Position numbers and translations under genes: made by a program. Under the pieces are notes generated by a model. That model did no database searches. It was given only the letters and a program-made list of their open reading frames with translations, and was not told the origin of the DNA. Positions 8,638 to 16,964 of a stretch of 64,000 bases of DNA are shown piece after piece. Positions within the stretch are counted from its first letter, which is position 1; every line of letters starts with the position of its first letter. The stretch covers positions 2,438,001 to 2,502,000 of the forward strand of contig NZ_CP031167.1 in the NCBI RefSeq assembly GCF_004346925.1, written 5' to 3'. Source of the stretch: Stenotrophomonas sp. ASS1. Lineage in GTDB: Bacteria > Pseudomonadota > Gammaproteobacteria > Xanthomonadales > Xanthomonadaceae.

Positions 8638-9114
8638 GCCTTCTGAACAGGCGACGTGGAACACAGCGTGCAGATCAGCCCGCTTCGCTGCACGCTCACG
8701 CCGGTGCCGTTATGATGAACGGATGATCGACACGACCCACTACGTGACGGGCGCACCTGTTACGTGGAAAGCACTGCCGACCGGCGCTTCGCTTGCCACG
8801 AATGCTCCCGCCCTGCATTTCCATCGCCTTGCGCTGGATCCCGGCGGATGACGCCCGCAGGCCCACGGCCTGCCTTCCCCACACGCTGATGTGACACGCG
8901 GCTGCCAACTGCGCGGCCGTTGTGATCCCGTTGCCGCGTTTCCGCCGTTGCGGCGGTGCTTTGCCGTGCGCGTGGCGTTGCGCCTGCACACATTCCCCGG
9001 CCCCCACGCCGCCTTCCGATGCCCCTGCGCCACTTGCGCCTGCATCGCCGTTTCCGATTTCCGGGACACACCACAGCACCCATTCCCCTATTCCATACCT
9101 ACAAGGGAGCCCCT
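8638..9114. other. Intergenic region without a convincing gene
   Basis: This 477-bp gap precedes the MFS transporter. Several frames stay open, but none shows a ribosome-binding site with a family-like protein. A 42-codon ORF from about 8723 (MIDTTHYVTG) has no supporting context. The last bases contain the AAGGGAG ribosome-binding site of the transporter, and the 5' untranslated region may be long. No palindromic repeat was seen here. Confidence 0.5.
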
Positions 9115-10602
9115 ATGCAGGACACGCCCGATTCCCATGCCCACTTCGGCTGGTTCAAACGCCGCCGCCACCTGAGGGTCGATGAGATCACCGTCGTCGA
9201 CAAGCCCATGCTCAAGCGCGCCGTCGGTGCCGCTGCACTCGGCAATGCCATGGAGTGGTTCGACTTCGGTGTCTACGGCTATCTGGCCGTCACCATCGGC
9301 CAGGTGTTCTTCCCGTCGAGCAATCCCACCGCACAGGTGATCGCGGCCTTCGCCACCTTCACCGTGGCATTCCTGGTGCGTCCACTCGGCGGCCTGGTGT
9401 TCGGCCCGCTCGGCGACCGCTATGGGCGCCAGAAGGTGCTGGCGTTCACCATGATCCTGATGGCGCTGGGTACCTTTGCGATCGGCCTGATTCCTTCCTA
9501 CGAGCGGATCGGCATCTGGGCACCGGTGCTGTTGCTGCTGGCGCGTGTGGTGCAGGGCTTTTCCACCGGCGGCGAGTATGGCGGTGCGGCCACCTTCATC
9601 GCCGAGTATTCCACCGACCGCAACCGCGGGTTGATGGGCAGCTGGCTGGAGTTCGGCACGCTGGGCGGCTACATCGCCGGCGCCGGTACGGTCACCGCGC
9701 TGCACATGCTGTTGAGCAGCGAACAGATGCTGGACTGGGGCTGGCGCATTCCATTCCTGGTGGCCGGCCCGCTGGGCCTGCTCGGCCTGTACATGCGCAT
9801 GAAGCTGGAAGAGACCCCGGCATTCCGCGCCTTCGCCGAGGAAGCCGAGAAGCGCGAACATGATCGGCCCGGGCTTGGCGCGCTGTTCCAGGTGCACGGC
9901 CGCCAGCTGCTGGTGTGCATGGGCCTGGTGCTGGTGTTCAACGTCACCGACTACATGCTGCTGACCTACATGCCCAGCTACCTCAGCGTGACCATGGGCT
10001 ACGCCGAGAGCAAGGGCCTGCTGCTGATCATCATCGTGATGCTGGTGATGATGCCGTTGAACATTGTCGGCGGGTTGTTCAGTGACAGGCTGGGCCGCCG
10101 CCCGATGATCATCGGCGCCTGCATCGCGCTGCTGGTACTGGCGATTCCATGCCTGCTGCTGGTCGGCAGCGGCAACGACTGGATGATCTTCCTTGGCCTG
10201 ATGCTGCTGGGCCTGGCGCTGGTGTGCTTCACCAGTTCGATGCCGTCCACGCTGCCGGCGCTGTTCTATACCCCGGTGCGCTACAGCGCGCTGTCGATCG
10301 CCTTCAACGTCTCGGTATCGTTGTTCGGTGGCACCACGCCGCTGGTGACCGCGTGGCTGGTGGAACGTACCGGCGACCCGCTGGTGCCGGCCTACTACCT
10401 GATGGGCGCGGCGGTGGTCGGCCTGATCACGATGCTGTTCGTGAAGGAAACCGCCGGCCTGCCGTTGCGTGGTTCACCGCCGGCCGTCGGCAGCGACAGG
10501 GAAGCTGCGGCGCTGTTGAAGAGCGATGTGCCGGTCACGGTGGACCCGAGCCTGCCGCCGCTGCCGGACGTTGCTGAGCCCGAGCAGGTGAAGCCGGCCT
10601 GA
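9115..10602 (+). CDS. MFS transporter, ProP-like (osmolyte/metabolite:H+ symporter)
   Basis: This 495-residue transporter of the metabolite:H+ symporter (ProP/ShiA/KgtP) family has 12 predicted membrane helices. Family signatures are GNAMEWFDFGVYGY (TM1), GPLGDRYGRQKVL (loop 2-3), QGFSTGGEYGGA (TM4) and SDRLGRRP (loop 8-9). The C-terminus is a Pro/Asp/Glu-rich tail without the ProP coiled coil, so osmosensing of the E. coli type is not implied. The ATG at 9115 has AAGGGAG upstream. Candidate substrates are proline, betaine or a dicarboxylate; the sequence does not decide. It stands alone and is followed by a GTAG palindrome. Confidence 0.9.
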   Translation: MQDTPDSHAHFGWFKRRRHLRVDEITVVDKPMLKRAVGAAALGNAMEWFDFGVYGYLAVTIGQVFFPSSNPTAQVIAAFATFTVAFLVRPLGGLVFGPLGDRYGRQKVLAFTMILMALGTFAIGLIPSYERIGIWAPVLLLLARVVQGFSTGGEYGGAATFIAEYSTDRNRGLMGSWLEFGTLGGYIAGAGTVTALHMLLSSEQMLDWGWRIPFLVAGPLGLLGLYMRMKLEETPAFRAFAEEAEKREHDRPGLGALFQVHGRQLLVCMGLVLVFNVTDYMLLTYMPSYLSVTMGYAESKGLLLIIIVMLVMMPLNIVGGLFSDRLGRRPMIIGACIALLVLAIPCLLLVGSGNDWMIFLGLMLLGLALVCFTSSMPSTLPALFYTPVRYSALSIAFNVSVSLFGGTTPLVTAWLVERTGDPLVPAYYLMGAAVVGLITMLFVKETAGLPLRGSPPAVGSDREAAALLKSDVPVTVDPSLPPLPDVAEPEQVKPA

Positions 10603-10619
10603 GGCTCGCCGCGAAATGC

Positions 10620-10681
10620 CACACGCATGGCCTGGATCTACATGGGGCCTGTGGCGCCGGGCGGATACGCCCGGCGCTACC
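10620..10681. repeat. SMAG elements / probable terminator after MFS gene
   Basis: Two GTAG-ended palindromes lie back to back: a degenerate one (10620-10641, CGCATGGCCTGGATCTAC) and a strong hairpin (10653-10681, GCGCCGGGC-GGATAC-GCCCGGCGC then TACC). They occupy the gap between the convergent transporter and hypothetical genes, so they probably end transcription from both sides. Confidence 0.75.
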
Positions 10682-10686
10682 TGGCG

Positions 10687-11304
10687 CTATTTCTTGATGC
10701 GGGTCAGCTTCCCCGGCGTCCAACGCAGCGTCCAGGTGTAGTTTCCGTCCGGCGGACAGACGTGGCGGTTCGGGCTCTTCCATTCGCAGACCGTCGCCCC
10801 GGCACTGACGGTGAAATCGACAATGATGCGATCACCCTGGATGCGGATCGCGCGGATGGCGCCTGGAATCTGTTCAACCGCGTCGTCACCATAGCCATAC
10901 TGGCGGATGGCGGCATAGTCCTCTGCTTCCACCGGCGACAGGCTGTTCGGGTTCTCCTGGCCGCGCGGATCGTTTGCCGTCAGCGTCGTCATCACCGCCA
11001 CCACATTGCGTTGCGCGAAGCTGCCGCCGGTGTAGGTGGACGTATAGAAGTACACGACCTCGGCACGGCCATCGCCATCGAGGTCGGCAACAGCGGTCCA
11101 CACCGGACGGAAATCGGATTCAATGTCGTCGCCGGGAATCAGCCGCAGGTTGGCTTCGGCGGCGAGGTAGGCCTGTACCAGGCTGGGCGGCGGCGCCACC
11201 CGCTTGGACGCGGCAGGCGCGGCCGTCGCCGTCAGGCTGGACAGCGCCAGCGCAGCAAGCACCAGGCAGATCGAAGTGGAGCGGAACGTCGCAGGTCCGT
11301 GCAT
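10687..11304 (-). CDS. Secreted hypothetical protein with calcium-loop-like repeat
   Basis: This 205-residue exported protein has a signal peptide (about 1-30, TATAAPA). The mature part has one FG-GAP/dockerin-like loop (VADLDGDGRAEV, about 75-86) that could bind calcium, followed by YFYTSTYTGG. A C-terminal domain holds two cysteines that may form a disulfide. The ATG at 11304 is preceded by GGAGGA; the in-frame GTG four codons earlier lacks a site. No named family was recognised. It is monocistronic between SMAG repeats. Confidence 0.6.
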   Translation of the reverse strand: MHGPATFRSTSICLVLAALALSSLTATAAPAASKRVAPPPSLVQAYLAAEANLRLIPGDDIESDFRPVWTAVADLDGDGRAEVVYFYTSTYTGGSFAQRNVVAVMTTLTANDPRGQENPNSLSPVEAEDYAAIRQYGYGDDAVEQIPGAIRAIRIQGDRIIVDFTVSAGATVCEWKSPNRHVCPPDGNYTWTLRWTPGKLTRIKK

Positions 11305-11394
11305 GTCGTCCTCCACGAGTGTGCGGTCAGTCTAACCGCAGCTCCGGTGGCGCCCAGTCGTGCACGGCGCGGTTTCGCGCGATGCGTGAAAGAC

Positions 11395-11417
11395 ATCCAC
11401 ACATGGCGTGGATCTAC
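11395..11417. repeat. SMAG element forming the zeta-toxin stop codon
   Basis: This is the palindrome ATCCACACATGGCGTGGATCTAC. Read on the minus strand it starts GTAGATCC. The toxin gene's stop codon TAG (11414-11416) is the TAG of this GTAG, so the element is flush with the end of the coding sequence and could act as its terminator. Confidence 0.85.
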
Positions 11418-12040
11418 TGCGGGGTGTCCAACTCCATCGCGCGCATCACGATCGGTTTGGCCCAGTCCGGCGTGTGCAGCAGTTCGGCCACCGAGACCGG
11501 GTACTGCAGCTGGCCGCGCTCCATCGCCAGCACCGGGAGGGGCGCGGCGCAGCCTTCTGCGTCGGCCGGCGCGCTGTTGTCGTAGACATGCAGCTCAGCC
11601 AGGTGCGGCAGCAGGTCCAACAGGTTCTCGCGCGCCGAATCGAAGCGGGCGTGGATCTTTTCCACCGGAATATCGTGGCCACCGGCCTCTACCCGCGCCG
11701 CCACGCGGGCGATGTGCAGCTCGACCGTGGCCAGGCCACAGAACCAGATCGCGACGTGATGGTGCTCGCAGGCCTCGCGCAGCAGGCGCGGAATGGTGTT
11801 GCCACCCAACGTCGTCTCGAAGGCGAAGTCCGTGCCATCAGCCATGGCCTGGCGCAGGCGGCGGGTGCCTTCCTGCCAGGCCTCGGCATTGGCTTCGGGC
11901 AGCGGCCAGCCAGCCTCGACCAGGCGGCGGGTGAACGAATCGGGGTTGAACCAGCTCAGTCCTTCGGCTTCCAGCCAGGTACCCAACAGCGAACTTTTGC
12001 CGGCGCCATTGACGCCGGCCAGCACCAGGATCCGCCCCAT
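11414..12040 (-). CDS. Zeta-toxin-family P-loop kinase
   Basis: This 208-residue P-loop protein has Walker A GVNGAGKSS (9-17) at the N-terminus and NPDSF (32-36), matching zeta/PezT toxins that phosphorylate UDP-N-acetylglucosamine and block wall synthesis. A conserved FAFETTLGG segment (substrate side) and a basic KIHARFDSARENL region follow. The ATG starts 3 bp after the stop of a Phd/YefM-type antitoxin, the usual antitoxin-toxin order. Pairing of a zeta kinase with a Phd antitoxin rather than an epsilon/PezA protein is uncommon. The stop codon comes from a SMAG element. Some chromosomal zeta-like kinases are not toxic, so toxicity is inferred. Confidence 0.82.
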   Translation of the reverse strand: MGRILVLAGVNGAGKSSLLGTWLEAEGLSWFNPDSFTRRLVEAGWPLPEANAEAWQEGTRRLRQAMADGTDFAFETTLGGNTIPRLLREACEHHHVAIWFCGLATVELHIARVAARVEAGGHDIPVEKIHARFDSARENLLDLLPHLAELHVYDNSAPADAEGCAAPLPVLAMERGQLQYPVSVAELLHTPDWAKPIVMRAMELDTPQ

Positions 12041-12043
12041 CGT

Positions 12044-12385
12044 TCAGAGCGGACGGCCGAGGGTGACCTTGCGGCCACGGCGGATCGGCTGGCCCAGCAC
12101 CTTGCCCAGCCCCTCACCGCGCTGCAGGCTGGCCAGGGTCTGGTCGAACTCACCGCGCAGGCGCAGCAGTTCTTCACTGCGCTCACCGGCGTCACCGCCG
12201 GCGGCCTTGGCCAGCAGCTCCTGGTACGTGCGGATATCCACGATCACCGCTTCCGGATGATTGTGGTTGGTGATGACCAGTGCCTGCTTCTCGCGCACGG
12301 TGCGCATCAGGCTCGGCCAGCCCCGGGTCTTCACCGACGAGGCCGGGGCCTTCTCAAGGCCAGGCAGATCCAGCGGCAGGGTCAT
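12044..12385 (-). CDS. Phd/YefM-family antitoxin
   Basis: This 113-residue small protein has an N-terminal Phd/YefM-type fold: SVKTRGWPSLMRTVREKQALVITNHNHPEAVIVDIRTYQEL aligns with the DNA-binding and dimerisation half. An acidic/basic C-terminal helix is suited to toxin binding. It lies 3 bp upstream of the zeta-type kinase. The ATG at 12385 (MTLPLDLPG) was chosen over an earlier ATG at 12418. The latter overlaps a promoter-like CATAAT, and transcription should begin downstream of it. Palindromes CCCAATTGGG upstream are probable autoregulatory operators. Confidence 0.78.
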   Translation of the reverse strand: MTLPLDLPGLEKAPASSVKTRGWPSLMRTVREKQALVITNHNHPEAVIVDIRTYQELLAKAAGGDAGERSEELLRLRGEFDQTLASLQRGEGLGKVLGQPIRRGRKVTLGRPL

Positions 12386-12409
12386 GGCACGGCTCCAGAC
12401 GGGGATAGT

Positions 12410-12442
12410 TGAGGCCATTATGCCCAATTTGGCCCAATTGGG
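12410..12442 (-). promoter_or_regulatory. Promoter/operator of the Phd-zeta operon
   Basis: On the minus strand the sequence reads CCCAATTGGGCCAAATTGGGCATAAT. It is a perfect palindrome (CCCAATTGGG) followed by a half-repeat (AAATTGGGC) and a -10-like CATAAT. Two adjacent half-sites are typical of antitoxin autorepression operators. Position and match are seen in the sequence; binding is inferred. Confidence 0.5.
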
Positions 12443-12455
12443 GATAAATGGACCA

Positions 12456-14051
12456 TTACCTGACGGAACCCTCCGCCGCCGCGCCCGGCGCATCGGTCTG
12501 CAGCAGGCTGTCGCGCTCCCGCAGCGGGAAGCGGATCCAGGCATCCAGGCCTTGTGGACCAAAGCGCAGCTCCCCGCTGCCAGCCAGCTCGTACGGCACG
12601 CGCTGCTCGATCAGCGCCCGGCCCAGGCCACGCTGGCGGGGCAGCTCCCAGTCCTCCACCTCGGCATGACGCTCGCACCAGTGCAGGCCCAGCCATGGCT
12701 GGCCGGCCTGAACCTGCAGATCCCAGGTGACCTCGATCCGGCCATCCTCATGGGTGAGCGCGCCATGCCTCAGCGCGTTGGTCGCTAATTCGTGGATCGC
12801 CAGGGACAGTACTTCGGCTGCTTTCGGCGGCAGCAGCACGTCCTCGCCCTGCAGGCGGTAGGCGGCCGCTGCCGGCGTCTGCGCAGCGATCTCCTCGTCG
12901 AGCATGCCACGCAGGCAGACGCCGGCATTGGCACCACGGGTCAGCAGGCTCTGCGTGCGTGCCAGCGACATCAGTCGCCCGCACAACCGTTCAGCGTATT
13001 CATCCACACTGCTGACCGACTCGCGGGTCCGCCAGGCAATGGCATGGATGGTCGACATGATGTTGCGCACCCGGTGCTGCAGTTCGGCCAGCAATACCGA
13101 TTGACGCTCAGTGGCACGCTTGAGGTCGTCGATGTCCACCGCGATGGCAAATACCCCGCTGACCTCACCGTCGCCATCGCGCAGGGGCGCGGCAGCGACC
13201 CGGGTCCAGCGCGCGCGGCCATCATCATGCAGGTACTGGAACTCCAGCCCCGGCACCACGGTCTCGCCGCGCATTGCGCGGGCGATGGCGAAGTCGTGCG
13301 CCTCGATGGCGTTACCGTCCGCATGCCACCCGCGCCATCGATGCAGGTTCACCTCATCCGTGGAAGGCACCTTGCCGCTGGGCAGGTAGGCACGCATCTG
13401 GTCGTTGGACAGCTGCAAGCGCCCCTCGGTGTCGACAATGCAGACACCTACCGGCAGCACCTTGAAGGCCAATGCCAGGCGCCGGTCCGCCTCCCGCCGC
13501 TTCTGCTCTTCGCGCTCGCGTGCCAATTGGGCCACATGTGCCGCTGTGGTCTCGAACATGGTCACCAACACGCCGTTGATGCGCCCCTCCTCGCCACGGA
13601 TCGGGCTGTAGGTAATGGTGAACCAGACGTCCTCCAACCGCCCTCGGCGCGCCAGAGGATAGAGCTTGTCCTCGTAAGTGATGGTTTCGCCCTGCCAGAC
13701 GCGCTGGTAGATCGGCCCGTTGATATGCCACACCTCGGGCCAGCACTCGCGGGTCGGCTGGCCGAGCCCGCCGGGATGCTTGTCGGCCAGGATCTCGGCA
13801 TAACCATCGTTGTAGAGCTGCACCAGCTGCTCGCCCCACAGCACGATCATCGGGAAGCCATGGGCCAGCATCAGGTCGACGGTGGCGCGCAGGTGGGGCG
13901 GCCAATGCTCACAGGCACCCAATGGCGTGGACGACCAGTCGTGGCGGGCGATGCGCGCGGCCATGCCATCGTGGCGCGCATGCAGGCGCGGCGCAGGTGG
14001 CATCGAGCCACGCAGCTTGGCAGCGTGGATGCCTTCAGGACGGCGCGACAT
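12456..14051 (-). CDS. HWE-family sensor histidine kinase with PAS domains
   Basis: This 531-residue soluble kinase lacks membrane segments. It carries two PAS-like domains: about 60-170, with NDGYAEILADKHP and WFTITYSPIRGEEG, and about 195-310, ending FAIAVDIDDLKRATERQ. Then comes an HWE/HisKA_2 dimerisation helix with phospho-acceptor His326 (ELQHRVRN) and a HATPase with N-box HELATNALRHGA. The first PAS resembles light- or ligand-sensing domains of HWE kinases, but no flavin-binding cysteine motif of LOV domains was seen. ATG 14051 was chosen; a TTG at 14060 abutting the upstream stop is an alternative. The single-domain response regulator just upstream is the likely partner. Confidence 0.88.
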   Translation of the reverse strand: MSRRPEGIHAAKLRGSMPPAPRLHARHDGMAARIARHDWSSTPLGACEHWPPHLRATVDLMLAHGFPMIVLWGEQLVQLYNDGYAEILADKHPGGLGQPTRECWPEVWHINGPIYQRVWQGETITYEDKLYPLARRGRLEDVWFTITYSPIRGEEGRINGVLVTMFETTAAHVAQLAREREEQKRREADRRLALAFKVLPVGVCIVDTEGRLQLSNDQMRAYLPSGKVPSTDEVNLHRWRGWHADGNAIEAHDFAIARAMRGETVVPGLEFQYLHDDGRARWTRVAAAPLRDGDGEVSGVFAIAVDIDDLKRATERQSVLLAELQHRVRNIMSTIHAIAWRTRESVSSVDEYAERLCGRLMSLARTQSLLTRGANAGVCLRGMLDEEIAAQTPAAAAYRLQGEDVLLPPKAAEVLSLAIHELATNALRHGALTHEDGRIEVTWDLQVQAGQPWLGLHWCERHAEVEDWELPRQRGLGRALIEQRVPYELAGSGELRFGPQGLDAWIRFPLRERDSLLQTDAPGAAAEGSVR

Positions 14052-14060
14052 GCCGCGCAA

Positions 14061-14465
14061 TCAGGCGATGCCCGCAGAGACCTGCGGCGCCGCCACCAGC
14101 CCGGCCAGCTGCTGCACCAGGGTTTCGATGTGATAAGGCTTGGTACAGCGCGGCGCGCTGGCGAAGCGGCTGGGCAGGTTGTCGTCGTAACCGGAGGTCA
14201 GCAGGAAGGGCGTACCCGCCTCGGCCAGCCGATCGGCCAGCGGATAGACCTGCTCACCGCCCAGGTTGATGTCCAGCAATGCCACATCGATGGGATGGGT
14301 ATCGACCAGTTGCCCCAGCGCCTGCAGGTCACCGGCCGGCCCCACCACCTGTGCGCCTTTCAGCTCCAGATAGTCGACCAGGAACATCGCGATGGCGAAT
14401 TCATCCTCCGCCACCAGTACACGCAGCCCTTTCAGGCCCTCTGGTTTGTTGCCCGCTTCCAGCAC
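14061..14465 (-). CDS. Single-domain response regulator (CheY-like)
   Basis: This protein of about 134 residues is a receiver domain only: acidic pair in VAEDE (18-22), phospho-acceptor Asp65 (VALLDINLGG), Thr/Ser in LTSGYDD and the Lys of CTKPYH. No output domain is present, so it should act by protein contact, as do regulators paired with HWE kinases in the general stress or phosphorelay type. The start is uncertain: the GTG at 14465 has GGAG eight bases upstream, and another GTG lies at 14486. It directly precedes the HWE kinase gene in one operon. Confidence 0.82.
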   Translation of the reverse strand: MLEAGNKPEGLKGLRVLVAEDEFAIAMFLVDYLELKGAQVVGPAGDLQALGQLVDTHPIDVALLDINLGGEQVYPLADRLAEAGTPFLLTSGYDDNLPSRFASAPRCTKPYHIETLVQQLAGLVAAPQVSAGIA

Positions 14466-14601
14466 GACCGGCGCTCCTCGATACACGCGGCCCAGCTCTG
14501 CCGCAACGCCCGCAGGATGCGCGAACCGGGCTACAAGAGCGCGTGATGATGGATGAAGATCGCGGCCACGGCCCGTTCACCGCGGCATTGCAGCGGCGTG
14601 T

Positions 14602-16056
14602 TCAGAAGGCCCGCTCCCACTTCAGGCTGAGCAGGCTGCGGTCGTGGCTGTACAGCCAGCCAACGTTGCTGTCGATGCGCGCGTAGCGCAGGCTCAGGCT
14701 GGGTACCAGCCCGGCCACGGCAAGGCGCTCGCTGCGCACGATGGCGATCAGGTTCTGTTCGCTGTCCTCACGCCGCGCCTCCAGCAGCGGACTCCACGCG
14801 TCGTAGTCGCGCTCGCGCAACGAGACGAATACGGTGGCGGTGGTGCCACTCCATTGCCGCGCCGCACCCAGCCGCACGCCGCGCTGGCGATAGCCGTTGG
14901 CCGGGTTGGCGGCGCTGCTGTCACTCAGGTCCAGCCCGGCAAAGAGGGTCCAGCGCGGGTTGAGCGCACGGAACCAGGTGGCATACACCGCGGCCAGCTC
15001 ACCGTCGTAATTGCTGGCCAGGCCACGCTGGCGATAGCGCTGGCGCTTCCAGTCGGCCTCCAGCTTGAGCAGGCTGCGCGCGTCCAGCGCATATTGCCAT
15101 TCGCCATGCAGCCCGCTGCCGCCCTGCAGGGCCCGGTTGCCGACGCCCTGATAGTCATAGCTGGGGGCGATCTGCAGGGTATGCCGTGCGCTACGCCAGC
15201 TGTAACCCGCCTGCACGTTGGCATTGAGCTCGTTGTAGGCGCTGTGCCCGCGCCATGCCTGGCCGAATGCGAGGCCACGCACGTACACGCCATGGTGGCC
15301 CTTCAGTGCCCAGCGACGTTCGAGGTTACCGTCATAGTCCAGGCCCATGGCGCGCTGGGCATCGGGAAGATTGCGCTGGATGATGCAGGTGTCGCCTGCC
15401 CCGAACAGGCAGGTGCGGCTGGCCGAACTGCGATTGATGTTGTCGCTCCATGCCGGGCCGGCGGACAGCGCGCCTTTCCAGCGCTGGCGCGCCTGCAGCG
15501 CAGCCAGATAGGCGCCCACCCGTCCGCGTACACCTGCGGTGGCAGGGTCATCGGCGCTGATGCCATCCTCGATCGCCGTGAACAACGCCACCGCATCGCG
15601 ATCGCGCTGGTCCTCGGCGTAGACGCGCGCAAGTTCAAGGCGGGCCGGCAGGAAATCCGGCTGTGCCTCCAGCAGCGCCTCGTACTCGTTGGCCGCGCGG
15701 TGGTGATTGCCGGCCACCCGCGCCAGGCCGCCCTGCGCATAGTGGCGCAGCAACGGGTCGTGGCCGGGCAGTTCGATGTATTCATCCAGGAAGCGTTGCG
15801 CGGCGCCCCATTGCTGATGCTGCAGCGACAGGTACAGCGCCTGGCCCAGATCGTCGACCGTGCGCTCCACGCGCAGGGTCTGGCCGTCGATGGTGATGGT
15901 CGGTCGCTCCGACTCGGCCTGCTGCAGGCGCTGCTGGTCCTGCTGCTGGTGGCGCAGGTCGGTGCCCTGTTCGAGCACGCGGCGAAGATCGTCCTGCTGG
16001 GCGCGAGCGTCGGCGGCCGCCAGCAGCAGTACGACAAGGAAGATGGGATGGCGCAT
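14602..16056 (-). CDS. Slam-like outer membrane exporter (DUF560, type XI secretion)
   Basis: This 484-residue protein has a signal peptide (about 1-18, ADARA). A periplasmic TPR-rich half (about 60-190; YIELPGHDPLLRHYAQGGLARV, LELARVYAED) is followed by a 14-strand-type beta-barrel ending in Phe (KWERAF). This matches Slam (surface lipoprotein assembly modulator), the exporter of the T11SS. Slams move TbpB-like or hemophilin-like proteins across the outer membrane. The secreted hemophilin-like cargo is encoded immediately upstream on the same strand, and its heme-type receptor before that. Start ATG 16056 fits the signal peptide; ATG 16077 is possible. Confidence 0.85.
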   Translation of the reverse strand: MRHPIFLVVLLLAAADARAQQDDLRRVLEQGTDLRHQQQDQQRLQQAESERPTITIDGQTLRVERTVDDLGQALYLSLQHQQWGAAQRFLDEYIELPGHDPLLRHYAQGGLARVAGNHHRAANEYEALLEAQPDFLPARLELARVYAEDQRDRDAVALFTAIEDGISADDPATAGVRGRVGAYLAALQARQRWKGALSAGPAWSDNINRSSASRTCLFGAGDTCIIQRNLPDAQRAMGLDYDGNLERRWALKGHHGVYVRGLAFGQAWRGHSAYNELNANVQAGYSWRSARHTLQIAPSYDYQGVGNRALQGGSGLHGEWQYALDARSLLKLEADWKRQRYRQRGLASNYDGELAAVYATWFRALNPRWTLFAGLDLSDSSAANPANGYRQRGVRLGAARQWSGTTATVFVSLRERDYDAWSPLLEARREDSEQNLIAIVRSERLAVAGLVPSLSLRYARIDSNVGWLYSHDRSLLSLKWERAF

Positions 16057-16084
16057 GGTCGATCCGTGGTGGTGCATGCAGCGG

Positions 16085-16146
16085 GCCGAAGCAGGGACTG
16101 GCGGATCGCGGCTTGTCCCTGCCCTGCCCCGTCAGGGGCGTGGCAA
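16085..16146 (-). promoter_or_regulatory. Hairpin in cargo-exporter intergenic gap
   Basis: The 90-bp gap between the hemophilin-like gene and the Slam gene contains CCCCTGACGGGG (about 16129-16140), a compact GC hairpin without a following T-run. It may reduce read-through so that the abundant cargo is made in excess over its exporter. Inference only. Confidence 0.35.
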
Positions 16147-16911
16147 TCAGTTCTTGCTGCCGCCGAAGGCGGTGTCGTACTGGCTGTTGCCGCTGAAGGT
16201 GGCGATACCGGCCAGGGCGGCCGCGTTGGCGCCGAAGAACTGCCCCTGGGTGGTGCCGGCAACGCTGCCGTTGGCGGTGGCCGAACCGGCGAACGATGCG
16301 TCGGCACTGTTGATGTTGGCAACGATGGCCAGGTTCAGGCCGTTGCCCGACAGCGCACCATCCAGGGTGCCGGCGCCGAAGTCGGCGTCGAAGGTGCCGC
16401 TCAGCAGGTTGCTGCCGTTGAACTTGTTCAGGCCAGCCACGGTGTAGGACGCCACGCCGGCGGGCAGCGTGGTGCCGGCGCGGTCACCGACGAAGTAGAC
16501 CTGGCGGTTGTTGAAGCCACCGGCGGCGCCATCCTTGGACCATTCACCGAACCAGACATCGCCACTGCCGACCTTGACGAAGTTGAAGTGGCCCATGCCA
16601 GCGTGGCTGCCCGGTGCGCCGGTGATCGGCATGGCCAGGGTACGTACCGTCACGCCATTGACGGTGGTGGGTGCCGAGTAGGCGCTCAGGCCCTGGAAGT
16701 CCACCGGCTTGGCCTGGGACACGGTGCCGACACCGATACCGGCCTTGCCAGCGCGGTGCGGGCCGCCATTGACCTGCGATTCGCCAACCGCCACATACAG
16801 CTCGGCATCGGTCTTGGCACTGGCGGCACCAACGATATCGGCAGCATGCGCGGCACCGACCAGAGCCAGCGAGGCGGCAACGGCGAGAACCGAACGGGAG
16901 ATCATTTTCAT
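16147..16911 (-). CDS. Hemophilin-like secreted heme-binding protein (Slam cargo, TbpB-type barrel)
   Basis: This 254-residue exported protein has a signal peptide (about 1-23, GAAHA) without a lipobox, so it is a soluble rather than lipidated Slam cargo. The N-terminal half (about 30-150) would be the ligand-binding handle. The C-terminal half has the Gly/Ala/Asn-rich small beta-barrel of TbpB-type proteins (GTFDADFGAGTLDGALSG; GQFFGANAAALAGIATF), which is the Slam recognition domain. Hemophilin (HphA/HrpC) proteins take heme from hemoglobin and deliver it to a TonB-dependent receptor, and such a receptor gene lies 53 bp upstream. AAGGAG precedes the ATG. Ligand identity is inferred from context. 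Confidence 0.8.
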   Translation of the reverse strand: MKMISRSVLAVAASLALVGAAHAADIVGAASAKTDAELYVAVGESQVNGGPHRAGKAGIGVGTVSQAKPVDFQGLSAYSAPTTVNGVTVRTLAMPITGAPGSHAGMGHFNFVKVGSGDVWFGEWSKDGAAGGFNNRQVYFVGDRAGTTLPAGVASYTVAGLNKFNGSNLLSGTFDADFGAGTLDGALSGNGLNLAIVANINSADASFAGSATANGSVAGTTQGQFFGANAAALAGIATFSGNSQYDTAFGGSKN

Positions 16912-16964
16912 GGTATTGCTCCTTGGTTGAGGGAACTACGGGTACAACGCTTGAAGGTGGGAGA

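Noticed and set aside
8722-8853. 42-codon ORF before the MFS gene.
   Set aside because: No ribosome-binding site, no recognisable family, and open frames are common at this GC content.
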